This document shows, in pieces, positions 50,511 through 61,924 of a stretch of DNA of 64,000 nt. Each line of letters opens with the position of its first letter. Within the stretch, counting starts at the first letter, position 1. The notes under the pieces were generated by a model that had not been told where the DNA came from, did not search any database, and saw nothing but the letters and a program-made list of their open reading frames with translations. This DNA comes from Triatoma infestans (Eukaryota; Arthropoda; Insecta; Hemiptera; Reduviidae). A program made the translations under genes and the position numbers. The DNA is taken from positions 1-64,000 of the forward strand of contig JAAEAF010001086.1 in the NCBI GenBank assembly GCA_011037195.1, in the 5' to 3' direction.

Positions 50511-51755
50511 TTTTTTTTTTTTTAGACAATTACAGAATTTCGAAATTTGACACGTTGGCAGTACTCCTTAACTGCAGTAACAGAAAGTAATAATAATTTT
50601 CTGATTTAAAATACTAATTTTTTTTTTTTTTTTTTTATATATTTTTAAATATAGTGTTTTGTTAGGGAAAAGTTATGCATATATTTCAGAAGATAGTATA
50701 ACATTTAACACAGTATTATATAGGAAGAGCGAACCAACAGAGCAACTAGTTTAACGATGCAATACATTTGCCAGACAGTGTATGTACAGAGATCATGGTA
50801 AAGCGAGGCTTTATATCCTCGACTACGCCTCTCCCTTGGCGACCGGGCCAGTAGCAAACAAAAATTCCTGCAACTCAATTCACATTCTTCTCAGTTGTTT
50901 TCTCCACACAGTTTATCAGTCGGCGGGGGGGGGGGGGGAGAAGCACCCCAACACAATTTTGTTAGTTCTATCTTGCTATTTCACATTTTCCACACTTCCA
51001 CACACACAAAAACACACACACACACTTACAACACATGTGAACACACATACACATACATCCACAGAAGTACACTAACATTTTTCCCCAAGTATATAACAAA
51101 CTAACACACTAAACTTTTTAGTTTCTATTCTTAAATAAATATATATAACGCTTACCAACTTTTCTCTGCACGTATCTGCGCCAAACACTTTTTCTTACAA
51201 GATGTGCTAGACAATAAGAAGGGGAAAAATGTCAAATAATATTTCTTTGTATTACTTCAGTAAATTAAACTTTTTTTTCATATTCTAAAAATTGAAAAAC
51301 CAAAAAAAAAAAAATTACTAAATACAAGACTGACACAAAACTTTTTATTAAGACGTTTCGCAACTTCTTGTTCAAAAGAAATTTTCATAAAAATTCAAAA
51401 TTAATTATACAATTTTCCTTAAAAAATGTTTTTAAATAAAGTAGTAAGTGCGTTTACCTGTGCTGTTAGTTTCAAAAAAAATCGTTTGAACCACTTTAGA
51501 GCAAAAGTTCCAAAAAGATACTCACAAACCTATTCAATAAAGTTGATTTCTAGTTAATTGATTTACTTCACATTTGGAATTCTAGCAAGACTTCTAGTGT
51601 AGCTTGATATTATATACATGGTAGAACCATACACTATACTGAAGTAATACTTTGAAGTTAAGTTTAACCTTCTTGCTCCAGATCCATTAAAAATCAATTT
51701 TATTAGAAAAATCATTTTCAAATCAAAATTCAATAATTGTGTTGGAGAGACCCCA
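50511..51755. other. Non-coding stretch with simple repeats and family B
   Basis: T runs at about 50508-50524 and 50620-50638; a G run at 50924-50937; (CA)n at about 51000-51062; family B text at about 51470-51720 (AAATCGTTTGAACCACTTTAG, GAATTCTAGCAAGACTTC, AGAACCATACACTATACTG). No gene seen; frames here read the CA repeat. Confidence 0.45.
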
Positions 51756-51756
51756 A

Positions 51757-51792
<36 letters not shown>

Positions 51793-52260
51793 TATTAGGA
51801 AAAAATTACAAAAAAATAAAGAAATGACAAAGTATTAAAAGCATGGCATAAGCCGTCTGCTTGAGTTTACTGCAAGTAAAATTTAAAGTTATTATTAACG
51901 AGTTAATATAGTGCGTAATATAAGTATAACAGAGCTTAAGAAAAGTAAATATATATATGTATTGTATGTATGGATAATGTAGTACAGTAAGAAAATAATA
52001 AATATAATACAATAAGCAAATAGTATATACAGTACGTTAAAAAAAGAAAAACCATTAGTAGGCATTTTCAAAGAAAAACTAAAATAAATACCGATAAAGA
52101 ATACCAAATCTCTTGATGAAAACAAAATAATAACGAAAACAAACTGAATATAAACTAAAAAACGTAATAAAGATAAAAAATGTATAAAATACTTAGGAAA
52201 AATTTACATATTACAATAATAAAAAGAAAAATATAGCCAAGGTAACCAGCACAGATATTA
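51756..52260 (-). other. 3' UTR and (ATT)n tail of the LINE at 52.3-55.8 kb
   Basis: On the minus strand the region from the RT stop codon (52261) to an (ATT)n run (51758-51790), AT-rich. The tail repeat and the change to family B text at 51755 mark the element's 3' end. Confidence 0.6.
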
Positions 52261-54837
52261 CTAAGTCGAATCCGCTAACCATTCAAGTCTGATTTGACAG
52301 GCATGGCGAGAGTAACGAATCAGTGGTAAACAGGATGTTTGACCGGTTAAAAATTGAATTATCTCCAGCCTGGAGAGAAAGGATTTGCCGAAATGGAGTA
52401 GCCGAAGCTCCACGAGGATAGGACATTCCCCAAGGAAATGATATAAATCCTCGCGAACATCATACGAGCAAAGGGTTATTACCCCTCTATCCACCCATGG
52501 CCTAAAATTTAGAAAAAGAAGTTCCCCTCTAATTTTGAAAAACCAGCGGAGATCTTTAAGCTTTAGGATATCAAATAGACTTTCCGTTATAAAATTGGGA
52601 TATTCTGCTATTAGCACTCTGTAAAGAAGAAAACGATCAGTAGAAGTAGCCCGTCTTACAGCCTCTTCACGAATGTCCGACTCAATCTGGGATGGAAGCT
52701 CGAGGAGTAAAGTACGCCAAGAAGGAAGGCTATCTAATGATGGTGTGACCGTGCAGGAGTGAAGGCGGACTAGCGAAACTAAATGTTTAAACCAGAAGAT
52801 TTTTTTTTGTATTATTTGAGTAGCAAGTATTTTAGGTAACCGGTGGTCTTCCTGAGATAGAATTTTAATACAATATTTTAGATGAAGCTTAAGGGAAAAA
52901 CACTGCATAGATTCAAGTGGAGTTTCCAAGGCGAGCATATAATTAGGGGTGCAAGCGGGGAGGGCAAATAATTTCTTCAGAAAGAATCTTTGAAACTTTT
53001 CTAAGGCATCATAACTATGAAACCCCCAAACCTGAGCACCGAAGCAAGCTACCGATCGACAAACTGTTTTAAAAAACTGGAACTTAGCTTTTATAGGTAT
53101 GCAGTTACTTAGTATGAAGTTTGACCAAGTCATATTAATCCCTAGTTTAGCAGAAGAGATTCTATTGCTAATATGTGAAGTGAAAGAGAGGCGAGGGGTC
53201 AAGATAACACCAAGATATTTGTAGGAGTTAACAATTTCAATTTTGCTGTTTTTATAAAACCATTCCTCGGAAGAGGATAACCTTCCTCCTCTTCGGAAAA
53301 CCATAATTTTGGATTTATTGAGATTTACAGTAAGATTCCTTTGTTCGCAGTAACGTTCAAGGATCCTAATGTTTCTCTGTAGAGCGATTCGGTTGTCGGT
53401 GATAAGAACTATATCATCCGCATAAAGTAGAGCTCTGATTTTGGTAGAACCCACAACAACACCGCCTTCTAGAACTGTGGGTAGATCGTCCACAAATAGG
53501 GAGAATAATATAGGACTTAAAAGGCAGCCCTGACGAACGCCCGCTCCCACACTAAAGGTTTGCGAAATTCCATCCGCATTTCGGACTGAGGATACTGCTG
53601 AGGAGAACAGTAATTTTAAGATATTCGCAAACTTATAAGATATGCCCAGATTGAACAGCTTCAAAAAAAGAGATGAGTGGTCAATTGTGTCAAAAGCTGA
53701 CTTAAGGTCTACGAAAAAACAATAAATTTTTTTCCCTTTTCCTATAAGTTTAAGATTTATCAAATTTGTTAGCACGAAAATATTGTCGATCACCGAATAC
53801 CCACGTCTAAAACCACTTTGAAACTCGCTCAAAAGATTATTGGCTCTTACATACTGCTCAAGACGGTTAAGCAGAAGAGCAGTAAAAATCTTAGACAACG
53901 TGTCCAAACAAGAGATTCCCCTATAGTTATTCACATCGTCGACGTCCCCGTTTTTGTACAAAGGAAAGATAATAGAGTGCCCAAAGGAATGAGGGATGCG
54001 ACCCACCTCAAAAATGTAATTGAAAAATGCCAAAAGTCTCTCAACAAAGCAAGAAGGAGCGTGTTTGTAAAACTCATAAACAATGGAATCAGGGCCAGGA
54101 GCCTTATTAGACTTGAGGCTCGAGAGAACAGATTCAAGTTCAGAGAAGGTAAATGCAGGATCAAGAATATTGGAGGTAAAGAATGGTGCAGCATAAGTCA
54201 TAGAAGAAGTCATTGGAGGATTAAGTAAGTTTTGGAAGTGAGAAACCCAGCTATCCATTGTGAAGCGGGTGCTACAACAAAAATTTCTACGGCGAAAGCT
54301 GTTAACTAAATTCCAAAACTGCTTAGAATCTGTGGCGACCTTAAATTTATTAAATAAAGAAGAGTAATATTCTTTTTTGCGTTCTGAGCACAATAATGCA
54401 TACCTCTTATTGGCATCACGGTAAGCATCTTTTGCAAGTCTAGAGTTAGAGAGACGAAATAAATTAAGTAGTTTAAAAGATTTTTTCCTTGCTTGAAAAC
54501 AAGTAAAATCAAACCACGCATTTTTTTGACGAGATTTCAGGTAAGAAGAAACCGGTGGGGCAGAAGGACAAGCGTTTTTTATGCAATTTTTTATTTTATC
54601 TGCGTAATGTTGAGGATCAGTAGGGAAGAAGACTATTTTTGTAAGTTCGTTTTCAAGATTTCTTTTATAAGTGTCCACATTCTTATCTTTCCAAAATAAT
54701 TGTGGGAGTAAAGGCAGAGTGAGGGTACGTGGTTGTGTAGAAGAGAGAGAGAAAAAGAGGAAGGTGATCGGAAAAGATTTCAGGAAGTACAGCGAAGCTA
54801 TCGACATGTTGCAAACAGTTAGAAGAAACGCAGGCAA
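52261..54837 (-). pseudogene. LINE ORF2: reverse transcriptase and C-terminal domain
   Basis: The longest open frame of the window (858 codons). In order: linker (residues ~60-220), NKAPGPDSIVYEFYKHA and YRGISCLDTLSKIFTALLLN (RT fingers), FVDLKSAFDTIDH (motif A Asp), GVRQGCLLSPILFSLFVDDL, ALLYADDIVLI (catalytic YADD), LNKSKIMVF, YKYLGVILTPRLSF, then a long thumb and C-terminal region to CSYDVREDLYHFLGECPIL (knuckle lacking its first CxxC Cys). No RNase H. It copies element RNA at a nicked target. All RT catalytic residues are present, but the endonuclease is in another frame. CR1/Jockey-group is likely. Confidence 0.9.
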
Positions 54838-55785
54838 GATCGTTCACGGAACAGCCCATGGGCCCTATAAAAGTAAACTGGCCCTCCTTATCCCAATTGA
54901 AACGACCGTTTAGAATTAGAAGTTCATAATCTTCACAAAGTTCGAGCAGCCTCGAACCGTTACTGTTGAGTACTTTATCTTTAGAGTGCCTGACAGGGGA
55001 GAATTTAGGATTATTGAAGAACAAGTCCTCAGGGAGGTACTGTGAGTCAATTACCCGTACATTAAAATCACCAAGAAGCATCAGACTGCGATAATCATTA
55101 CACTGACAAGCATACAGTAAATCCTGTTGCGACAAGAATTCCTGATCCCATTTTGTGCAATTTAGATATACTGGAACCATGCAAATCGCCGTAGTATCTA
55201 TAATTAAACGGATTACAGGCTGGTTACCAATATAAGAAAAGGAAATTGCATGACACGAACGTTTTATTCCTAACAATTTACCCCCACTGGCTCTTCCAAA
55301 CTTCGACTCTTTTCTAGCTGGCACTCACAATATATCAAAATCTGAAAAACAGTTCTTAAAAAAATTACAAGTATCTTCTACAACAAATGTTTCCAGCAAT
55401 ATAAAAATATCATATTTTTTAATAAAGTTTAAAAAATCAAAGTTTCCTACTTTAGATCTTAGACCTGAAATATTATAACAAATTATAGAAACATGAGAGG
55501 AAAGGTTATCGAAATTCGAGAAGTTGCTGCAGACGGCTGGAATTCCTCAAGAAAATATCTTAGCACCTGATGGGGGCATCTGTGTAGTAGAGACAGTTGA
55601 ACGAGGAAGGACGGCGGCTGGAGGAGAACCTTTTCTAAGATCGTCAATAAAGGCGGTCATGTCTTCGCCCACCAGATTGCTGACAGTTGAAATTCCACAT
55701 ACCTCCCCTAATTGAAGACCATCTTGACTGGACCAAGTAAACTTGTGACCCTCAATTAACAAAACATTTGAGAGACCACAAGTTT
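54683..55785 (-). pseudogene. LINE endonuclease part and possible end of ORF1
   Basis: Minus strand, from 55762: MLIEGHKFTWSSQDGLQLGE to PSGAKIFS, a TGA at about 55544; then VCSNFSNFDNLSSHVSIICY and NISGLRSKVGNFDFLNF (start of an APE-type endonuclease), a TGA at about 55325; then GRASGGKLLGIK, LLGDFNVRVI, LILNGRFNWDKEGQFTF, GCSVNDLACVSS and SDHLPLFLS. The endonuclease nicks target DNA. The first piece may be the end of ORF1. A frameshift near 54690-54720 separates this from the RT frame. 5' boundary at ~55785 against an L-A LINE. Confidence 0.85.
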
Positions 55786-57050
55786 GATATTATTATTCAC
55801 AAAAGGGGACGGCAAACCCTACGCTATCCAAGCCTCCCAGGGCCCATATAGCTACCCCTAAAGAATAACAACCACTGGGACTAGAACGAAAATTCAGGCC
55901 CAGGTTTTAACCATATAGTTTCACCACAGACCGAACAAATCGGACCAAAACCTTAAAAGAACACAGCTTAAGATCCTCTACCGATATCCTATTCCGGCCG
56001 AAGGTCCTAAGCCTAATCTCCTCACAACCCAAACAATTCATCATCAGATGCATGGGTGTTTCCTCCTCAGTCTCACAAACTCTACAAAAGGGGTCAGGCA
56101 CGAGTCCCATTATATAGAGATGTCTCCTTAAACCACAATGCCCAGTGAGGAATCCAACCAGATGTCTGAGGGAGGTCCGTGAAAGACATCGGACCCCGCT
56201 ACTCAAAGCTCCGTCCGGGCCCCCAATGAGCATTTTAGACTGCCGACAACCCACTGCACTCATCCATAAGGATGAGTGCTGTGAGGTCATCCACGTCTGA
56301 AAGCCCGACAAACATGTGCCAGAAGACACACAACAGCAGGCTCTGGACCAATGAAAGGGAGAGAGGCACCTAATTTGGCAAACCTATCCACCTCCTCATT
56401 CCCAAAGATTCCCATATGACCTGGAACCCAGACCAGAAGCACATCCTTTAATGAAGAAAGATCTTCCAGTCTTTTAGAACATTCCAACACCAATCTGGAA
56501 GTGAAGACACATGAATTAAGCGCCTTCAACGCAGCCTGGCTGTCCGAGCAGATACAAACACCTTTTAAATTAGTGTTACGCACCCTCTCATCCAAAATAC
56601 AGCAAAGAATTGCATAAACCTCAGCCTGGAAAACGGTGGCCCACTCACCAAGAGGCGCTACCAAATGATCTCCCGTCTCAAAATAGACGGCAGCCCCAGA
56701 CCTACCATCCATCCTGGAACCGTGTAGCATCGGAGATAATTCTCAGGAATCACACCAGACGGACCCAGGGTTAACCAATCTTCCCTAGAAGGCAACCTAA
56801 CCCTGTAGGAATGACCAAAGACAAAAGTCTTCAAATTCCTATCAGAAGGGAAACCTGTAATGGGAATCCTTAAAAGCATCTCACGATAAATGGTAGAATG
56901 ACCATATCGCTTACCCTGCCAAAAACCTGCCTGTTTAATTCTATAACAGGCTTTCATTGCCTGGTTTTTCACCTCCACAAAGAGAGGTGGAATCCCTAAC
57001 AAAGTCTCCATAGATGCGGTCGGTGTAGTCCGAAACGCACCAATCAAAGG
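55786..57050 (-). pseudogene. RNase H LINE, family L-A, copy 4 (longest)
   Basis: Minus strand: AFRTTPTASMETLLGIPPLF and KACYRIKQAGFWQGKRYG (post-RT), LTLGPSGVIPENYLRCYT, then after a shift RSGAAVYFETGDHLVAPLGE, AEVYAILCCILDERVRNTNL, CICSDSQAALKALNS and VWVPGHMGIFGNEEVDRFAK (full RNase H). After another shift: WFLTGHCGLRRHLYIMG-type text, CRVCETEEETPMHLMMNC and a 3' UTR ending at TATTATTATT (about 55785). 5' truncated at ~57050. Joins the 5' end of the LINE to its left. Confidence 0.9.
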
Positions 57051-57349
57051 TTAGATATTACAAACAACTTTTTTGTTGGCCGAAAAATACGCCTGACTAC
57101 ATTGTCCGATTAGAAACAAGGAGCGCACTGTTAAGTTTATCAGTTTTTAAAAAAATTATTATCTAAGTGGATTTGAATATTGTCTATGAACGGAGAATAG
57201 GTTACCAAAGCTATGTTGGAACATGGTAAAGAAAACACATATATACGCAACTGTTTCACACAACTACGCCTCTGCCTAACAGATATCCGGGGAACCAGAT
57301 ATTATTTATTGCACTGATGTAAATATTATTAAGAGGAAAGTGTCTGAAC
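57051..57349. other. Unassigned stretch
   Basis: No clear coding or repeat similarity; probably the broken upstream part of the following LINE. Confidence 0.3.
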
Positions 57350-58150
57350 TAAAAGAGTAATGGTGAAATCACAACGTCTCAGTTGATATTCAGAGAGCGT
57401 TAAACTCTTCACATACAGTACCATTTATAGGGGACATAAGTGGTTTGGGTATGATGGAGGACTATATAAGTTATAAGATGTTCCATTGATAAGATACGAG
57501 TGGTGAGCCAACTGCGTGTTAGCAGTGATAAGGCTATAAGAATTTGGAACAAAAGCGGAGGCTATCACTGCATTGACGCCAGCTCATTGTGCACTTCATG
57601 CAATATGAATGCCGAGGAAAATCTAGAACATATCTTACTCCAATGCCCCATGTACGCCCCTATGAGAGAGGCCATTATCTGGCTAATTTTATCTGTGATG
57701 CAAATTGTAGTATCAATGATGTACTAATTATTGACTCCCAAAATAAACTTAATAAGTTATACGCCTTTTTTATTAAAACTCTTAAATTAAGAGCCTTTGG
57801 GTATTAATGAATAAATCATTTTGTTTATACGAGTATTTGTGATGAACACTATTGCTTTCTCAACTTTCTTTTTAATTTTGTTTTATTTTTCAAAATATAG
57901 ATTAATTTATTTTTATTTTGTATGGAGTATGTTTTATTTTTATAACGTAGTAATGTATTTCTTGGTCTGTATATAATATAATAATCTAATCTGTTCGATT
58001 ATTATTATAAGGGGAAATAATTATTACATTTTTATTTTGTAAGTTAAATATATTCTGTACAGTACATCTTACATCGTATATAGCAACAAACTGTATTGAT
58101 GGATGTAAAATAAACAAATAATAAAATATATTTAATTAATTGGATAAATC
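57350..58150 (+). pseudogene. LINE 3' fragment, family L-E, copy 2
   Basis: Plus strand: RVVSQLRVSSDKAIRIWNKS, GGYHCIDASSLCTSCNMNAE with ENLEHILLQCPMYAPMREAI (CCHC knuckle complete), then KLYAFFIKTLKLRAFGY and a stop near 57805. AT-rich 3' UTR to about 58150. Same family as 13597-14165, which it resembles also upstream (SDKSIRIW, MRLAS). Confidence 0.75.
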
Positions 58151-58269
58151 CAGCTATTTCTTTTCATTTTCTTCATTCAAGTTATCTTCAACAAAAAAAA
58201 ATCTTGTGTGAATCAGTCAGAAGACTTTTTTTACGGAAAAAAAGAGCAAGTTTGAATTTTCAAGGTATT

Positions 58270-58320
58270 TAACGACGCTGAAGAGTCTCACTGCAATATG
58301 GGCGAAATGTCAGTTTCTAG
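58270..58320 (+). ncRNA. Weak hammerhead-like motif
   Basis: CUGAAGA (58278-58284), a spacer GUCUCACUGCAAUAUGGGC that forms only a wobble-rich stem II, GAAA, UGUC. Stem I pairing is poor. The box order is right, but support is weaker than for F1-F3. Confidence 0.3.
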
Positions 58321-58429
58321 CAAATCACTGACGTGGTCTTAACCCGAATCAAGTGTTTTTTCATGAAAAATGGCCACGGGAACCTAAAAGATCAAAATTT
58401 TAGTATATGTACCGCCGAAAAGGGGAATC

Positions 58430-59500
58430 CCCCCCCAAGTATCCTACGGTGGATGTATACACATGATGTGAGACCGGTCATCACCTACGGCGCAGTGGCA
58501 TGATTTGGGAAGACCAAAGTAGTATCAGTCAAGAGGACTCTTGACAAGGTACAGCGGCTCGCATGCTTATGCATGACGGGGACTATGCGGACTTGTCCCG
58601 ACGCCGGGATTGAGGTTATCCTCAATCTGTCACCTCTGCATGTAGTAGTGGAAAGGGCGGCGAAGGGAGCTCTTCTTAGGATCTCTAGGGGTGGTGCGGG
58701 AGGAGAGGGGGTCTGGGAGTCAGGGAGTGGCTATCCTCACCTTTGGGCTCCCTTATCTGGCATCTCCCTAGTGATGGCATGATTAAGAAATACAGCTTCA
58801 CTAAGAATTTTTCTTTGAAGCTGGGCACCAAAAGTGGGTGGAGCGAAGGATCCGCTCTGTTGGGCATTAAGGAACATGCCATTAAATGGTATACTGATGG
58901 GTCTAAGACCCTCGAGGGGACTTGGGGCGGGGGTGGTTGGTCCAAGGATCAAGCACTCGGAACCCATGGGTAATTTTCCCAGCATTTTCCAGGCGGAGAT
59001 ATACGCTATTGGAAGTTGTGTACAATTTAACCTCGATAGGGGATACAGGAACCAGGAGATTGTAATCCTTTCCGATAGTCAAGCAGCCATTTGAGCAGTG
59101 AGTGCATCAGTTATCAACTCTAAAATGGTCTGGGAATGCCTAGATAAACTTAATAACCTAGGCAGGTGGAACAAAGGTACTCTCTGGTAGGTGCCGGGGC
59201 ACATTGGCATTGAAGGGAATGAGATGGCCGACGCCCTGGCCAAGATAGGCGCTATGACCCCACTTCTAGGGCCGGAACCTCAGAGAAGATTTAAGAACCT
59301 GGGTAGCTACCAGGTGGAGGAGGGGGATATACCCTCTCTAGAGCCCGTCAGGGTATTGGGATTCTTCAGGGATCTCAACGTGATGGAGGTTTTGTAGAAC
59401 GGATGTTCAGAGAAGGACATCTGTTCGGGTGCTGTGGGCAAGCCTGCGGCACCCAGGGGGCATAGCACAATAAGGTGCATTGGCCCCCCTTAAAAAAAAA
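58430..59500 (+). pseudogene. LINE post-RT, RNase H and 3' end (family L-G type)
   Basis: Plus strand: LRWMYTHDVRPVITYGAVA, stop, RTLDKVQRLACLCMTGTMRT, PDAGIEVILNLSPLHVVVER; then IKWYTDGSKTLEGTW (first RNase H Asp), FQAEIYAIGSC (Glu), VILSDSQAAI (Asp), stop, VPGHIGIEGNEMADALAKIG (His and last Asp). The terminal knuckle is missing: GPEPQRRF is followed by VRVLGFFRDLNVMEVL. The 3' UTR has GCACAATAAGGTGCATTGG and an A run at 59492-59501. Related to 62.2-63.9 kb. Several stops; dead. Confidence 0.85.
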
Positions 59501-60010
59501 GAAGATCATAATCATTGTAGCCGTTTTCAAGAATGTTCCAAAAAAAACAACACAGAAACCAATTCTGTAAAGTTGTATTTTTCCGTTGACTGATTTTATT
59601 CAAATTTTAAATTCTAGATCTATACTTCAATATATCAACATTATATAAGTGGTAGAACAATACACTGTATTGAAATGGTATTTTAATAGGAAAGCACAAT
59701 GCTACTGTGACCCAAGAACCCCGCAAAACAAATCAATCTTACTTGGAAAATGTTTCAGATAAAAGTGATAAGGTATATTAAGGAGGTGTATAATAGTATC
59801 CGAAGTTTATAGAAAATCGTTTAAGCGATTTGCGAGTAAATCGCGAAAAACGAAAAAGAAAAAACATTCAGTAAAGTGGCCACTTACAGTTGATGGATTT
59901 CAGCCTAAACCTTCTTGTTTGATGCGGTGGTTAGTACCTAAATAGAATACCAAGTTTGAGGTTCTTGCAAGTTTTTGTTTTTGAGTTATTTTCTTTACAC
60001 ACATACATAC
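59501..60010 (+). repeat. Family B element, extended copy
   Basis: GTAGCCGTTTTCAAGAATGTT, CAATTCTGTAAAGTTGTATT, GTGGTAGAACAATACACTG, TTTCAGATAAAAGTGATAAGG, TTTGATGCGGTGGTTAGTACC and GTTTTTGAGTTATTTTCTTT. This copy shows family B running into text shared with 47.3 and 37.5 kb, so these may be one long family. Non-coding. Confidence 0.5.
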
Positions 60011-60039
60011 AGGCCATACCCCGGTATTTATCCTTTGCG

Positions 60040-60195
60040 TGTGTGCCGGCCTGATAAGGACAAGGTTTCTTCAACTGGGGGACAAGCAATCCCGAAGCCA
60101 TGAGCTTCATGACGAAGCCACTCTCAGCTTTGCTAGGCCTGATAAGGAGGGCAAAGCTGTGGGATATCCTATAATTTCAGGGTATCCACAATAGA
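60040..60195 (+). pseudogene. LINE 3' fragment, family L-C, copy 3, part 1
   Basis: Plus strand GGCCTGATAAGGACAAGG, CAAGCAATCCCGAAGCC, CTTTGCTAGGCCTGATAAGG and GGGTATCCACAATAGACC equal the reverse of 22.25-22.39 kb, i.e. the end of ORF2 and the 3' UTR. It resumes at 60683 after repeat E. Confidence 0.75.
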
Positions 60196-60682
60196 CCTTG
60201 AAATGTTATTGGTGTGATGTGTTGTAGTGTAGTGGGTAGCTTGTGGCGTGTGCGGTTTTGTAAAGGGGCTTGTGTTTGTAAGTTTTAAGAGAGAGAAGTA
60301 AAAAGAATAATTAAGAAAACACTGGTAGATTAAATTAAATATACTCTTTAAAGATATTTAAATGCTATTCAATAACTCAGCAATATGCTTATTAATTTAC
60401 TGAAATTAACTCTTAATAAACTCTTATGTTTTAACTTATATCTGGCACTGATTCCTGAAGTGTTCTGCTTCGGTATCTACAACAGACTGTATTGAAGGAA
60501 TGCCTTCTAATTGTTCGTTCAAATCCTCCCTTTGTGAGAAGAAGGGGTAGACAATGCTAACAAGGTTCATGAACTCTTCCTGTAACTGTACTGCTTCACC
60601 TGGGTTACCCTTTTTGCCAACAAGATCGCATTTTTCTCATAATTTTCTTCAGTTAAAATAGATATAATTTCTTGCATCCATC
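60196..60682 (+). mobile_element. Repeat E (LTR-like), copy 2, uninterrupted
   Basis: GAAATGTTATTGGTGTGATG to CTTGCATCCATCACAACC, about 485 bp, inserted in an L-C LINE 3' UTR. It gives the uninterrupted order of the copy at 33.04-34.9 kb, where a LINE scrap and F3 have inserted. TGTTAT...ATCACA ends suggest an LTR; the target duplication is ambiguous (CTT or CCTT). Confidence 0.6.
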
Positions 60683-60760
60683 ACAACCACTTATTGTAGG
60701 TCCCAGTGGAATGAGGCTCGGCCTCCCCGTTTCGAATCTAATCTAATCCAATCTATATAC
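60683..60760 (+). pseudogene. LINE family L-C, copy 3, part 2 with tail
   Basis: TTGTAGGTCCCAGTGGAATG, AGGCTCGGCCTCCCC and the tail CGAATCTAATCTAATCCAATC. The reverse of this is 22.19-22.24 kb. Confidence 0.75.
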
Positions 60761-60774
60761 AGGCCATTAGCTTA

Positions 60775-61318
60775 TGTAATGTGATAACAAGAAGGAGTGA
60801 TAACAAGAAGAAAAATATATAATTTTTAATTATAAAAATTATAACTAGTGGTGCCAGCCAGTCGCTATTATTCAGGTCAAGAGCAGCGGTCAGTGCACGG
60901 TCAAAGAGACCGCCAAGGTAAGGAACCGCCAAAGACACACTGCTTTCAAAAGGGTCATTATACGGTCAGTATACAGAAGCAGCCTGGCCAATATACAAGG
61001 GTCAACAAAGCACTCAAAAGGCTACAGTCTTTTGATAACCGCCAATAAACAAACACTCAAAAGACCACCTGGATACAGTCTTTTGATAACTACCATCACC
61101 TGTTGCCACACCTGTTCACCGACCTATTCAAGACCTAGGGTCAACACACGGCAAGAGATGTTTTAGGGTGACCCGTAATTACACACTTGTGAATGTGTGA
61201 GTGATGGCAATATAACGTCTCTCCACAAGAAGAGGGGATGAGTATTCTTCAGTATTTTATCAGCGTATCATCAAGATTCTACCAGTGACGTAGTTTCAAG
61301 ACATCTGAACCCACTACA
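60775..61318 (-). mobile_element. Solo LTR, family C, copy 3
   Basis: A 544-bp unit TGTAATG...CACTACA (plus-strand order) flanked by the perfect 4-bp duplication CTTA (60771-60774 and 61319-61322). On the minus strand it matches 16054-16830 except that ~220 bp near the LTR start are missing. It has more uniform GTCTTTTGATAACTACCATC/GCC segments. Confidence 0.85.
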
Positions 61319-61440
61319 CTTAGAAACATTTTTTCATACTCAGGGGACCTGAAAACGTGTAATTCCGGTGAAAGCACATTGTTTTACAAATCTGATACGA
61401 TCGTATACTTCCTCCTGTAAGGAGGAAGAGAAAGAAAAAG
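61319..61440 (-). repeat. Reversed family A left end
   Basis: CAGGGGACCTGAAAACGTG, TAATTCCGGTGAAAGC, CGATCGTATACTTCC and TAAGGAGGAAGAGAAAG: left unit only. Confidence 0.55.
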
Positions 61441-61924
61441 TACTAGTTTCGAGAAAATTAGTTTTCTACTCATTAGCAATATCCTATTTGAAAGCTAGAA
61501 AATCGCAAATATAAAAGTGTAACAACAATCATTAAGAGTTTATAAACTTTTAAGATAAACGGATAATAAAAGTTGTAAATTCACATGTAATAAAATTTGT
61601 TACATGAACATGTAACAAAAACATAGAGAACAGAAAAAAAAAAAAAAAAAAAAAAAACAGAGTAAAAAAAACATGTGCACCCTCTCTCTCAGCAAGTTTA
61701 TTACATGTAAATTTGCAACTTATTTTATCCTTTTATATTAAAAGTAAGTTAAAGTGCTAATTAATTATTTTTTATAACATCCTTATGATTGTTACATTTT
61801 TATGATTGTGATTTTCTTGCTTTCTGGCACGATATTGCTGATGAGGAGATAAATAATCTTTTCAAATACTTTCTTGAAGATAACTTGAATAAAAGAAATG
61901 AAAATGAATTACTGGATTTACTTT
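61441..61924. other. AT-rich stretch with an inverted repeat around poly(A)
   Basis: AAAGTTGTAAATTCACATGT (about 61568) and ACATGTAAATTTGCAACTT (about 61702) are inverted copies around an A run at 61631-61657. No gene; the frame at 61789-62001 is not recognised. Confidence 0.45.

Noticed and set aside
50782..51104. Two overlapping frames near 50.9 kb
   Set aside because: They read a G run and a CA repeat; no conserved sequence.
53818..54228. 136-codon plus-strand frame
   Set aside because: It is the antisense shadow of the RT frame and has no similarity of its own.
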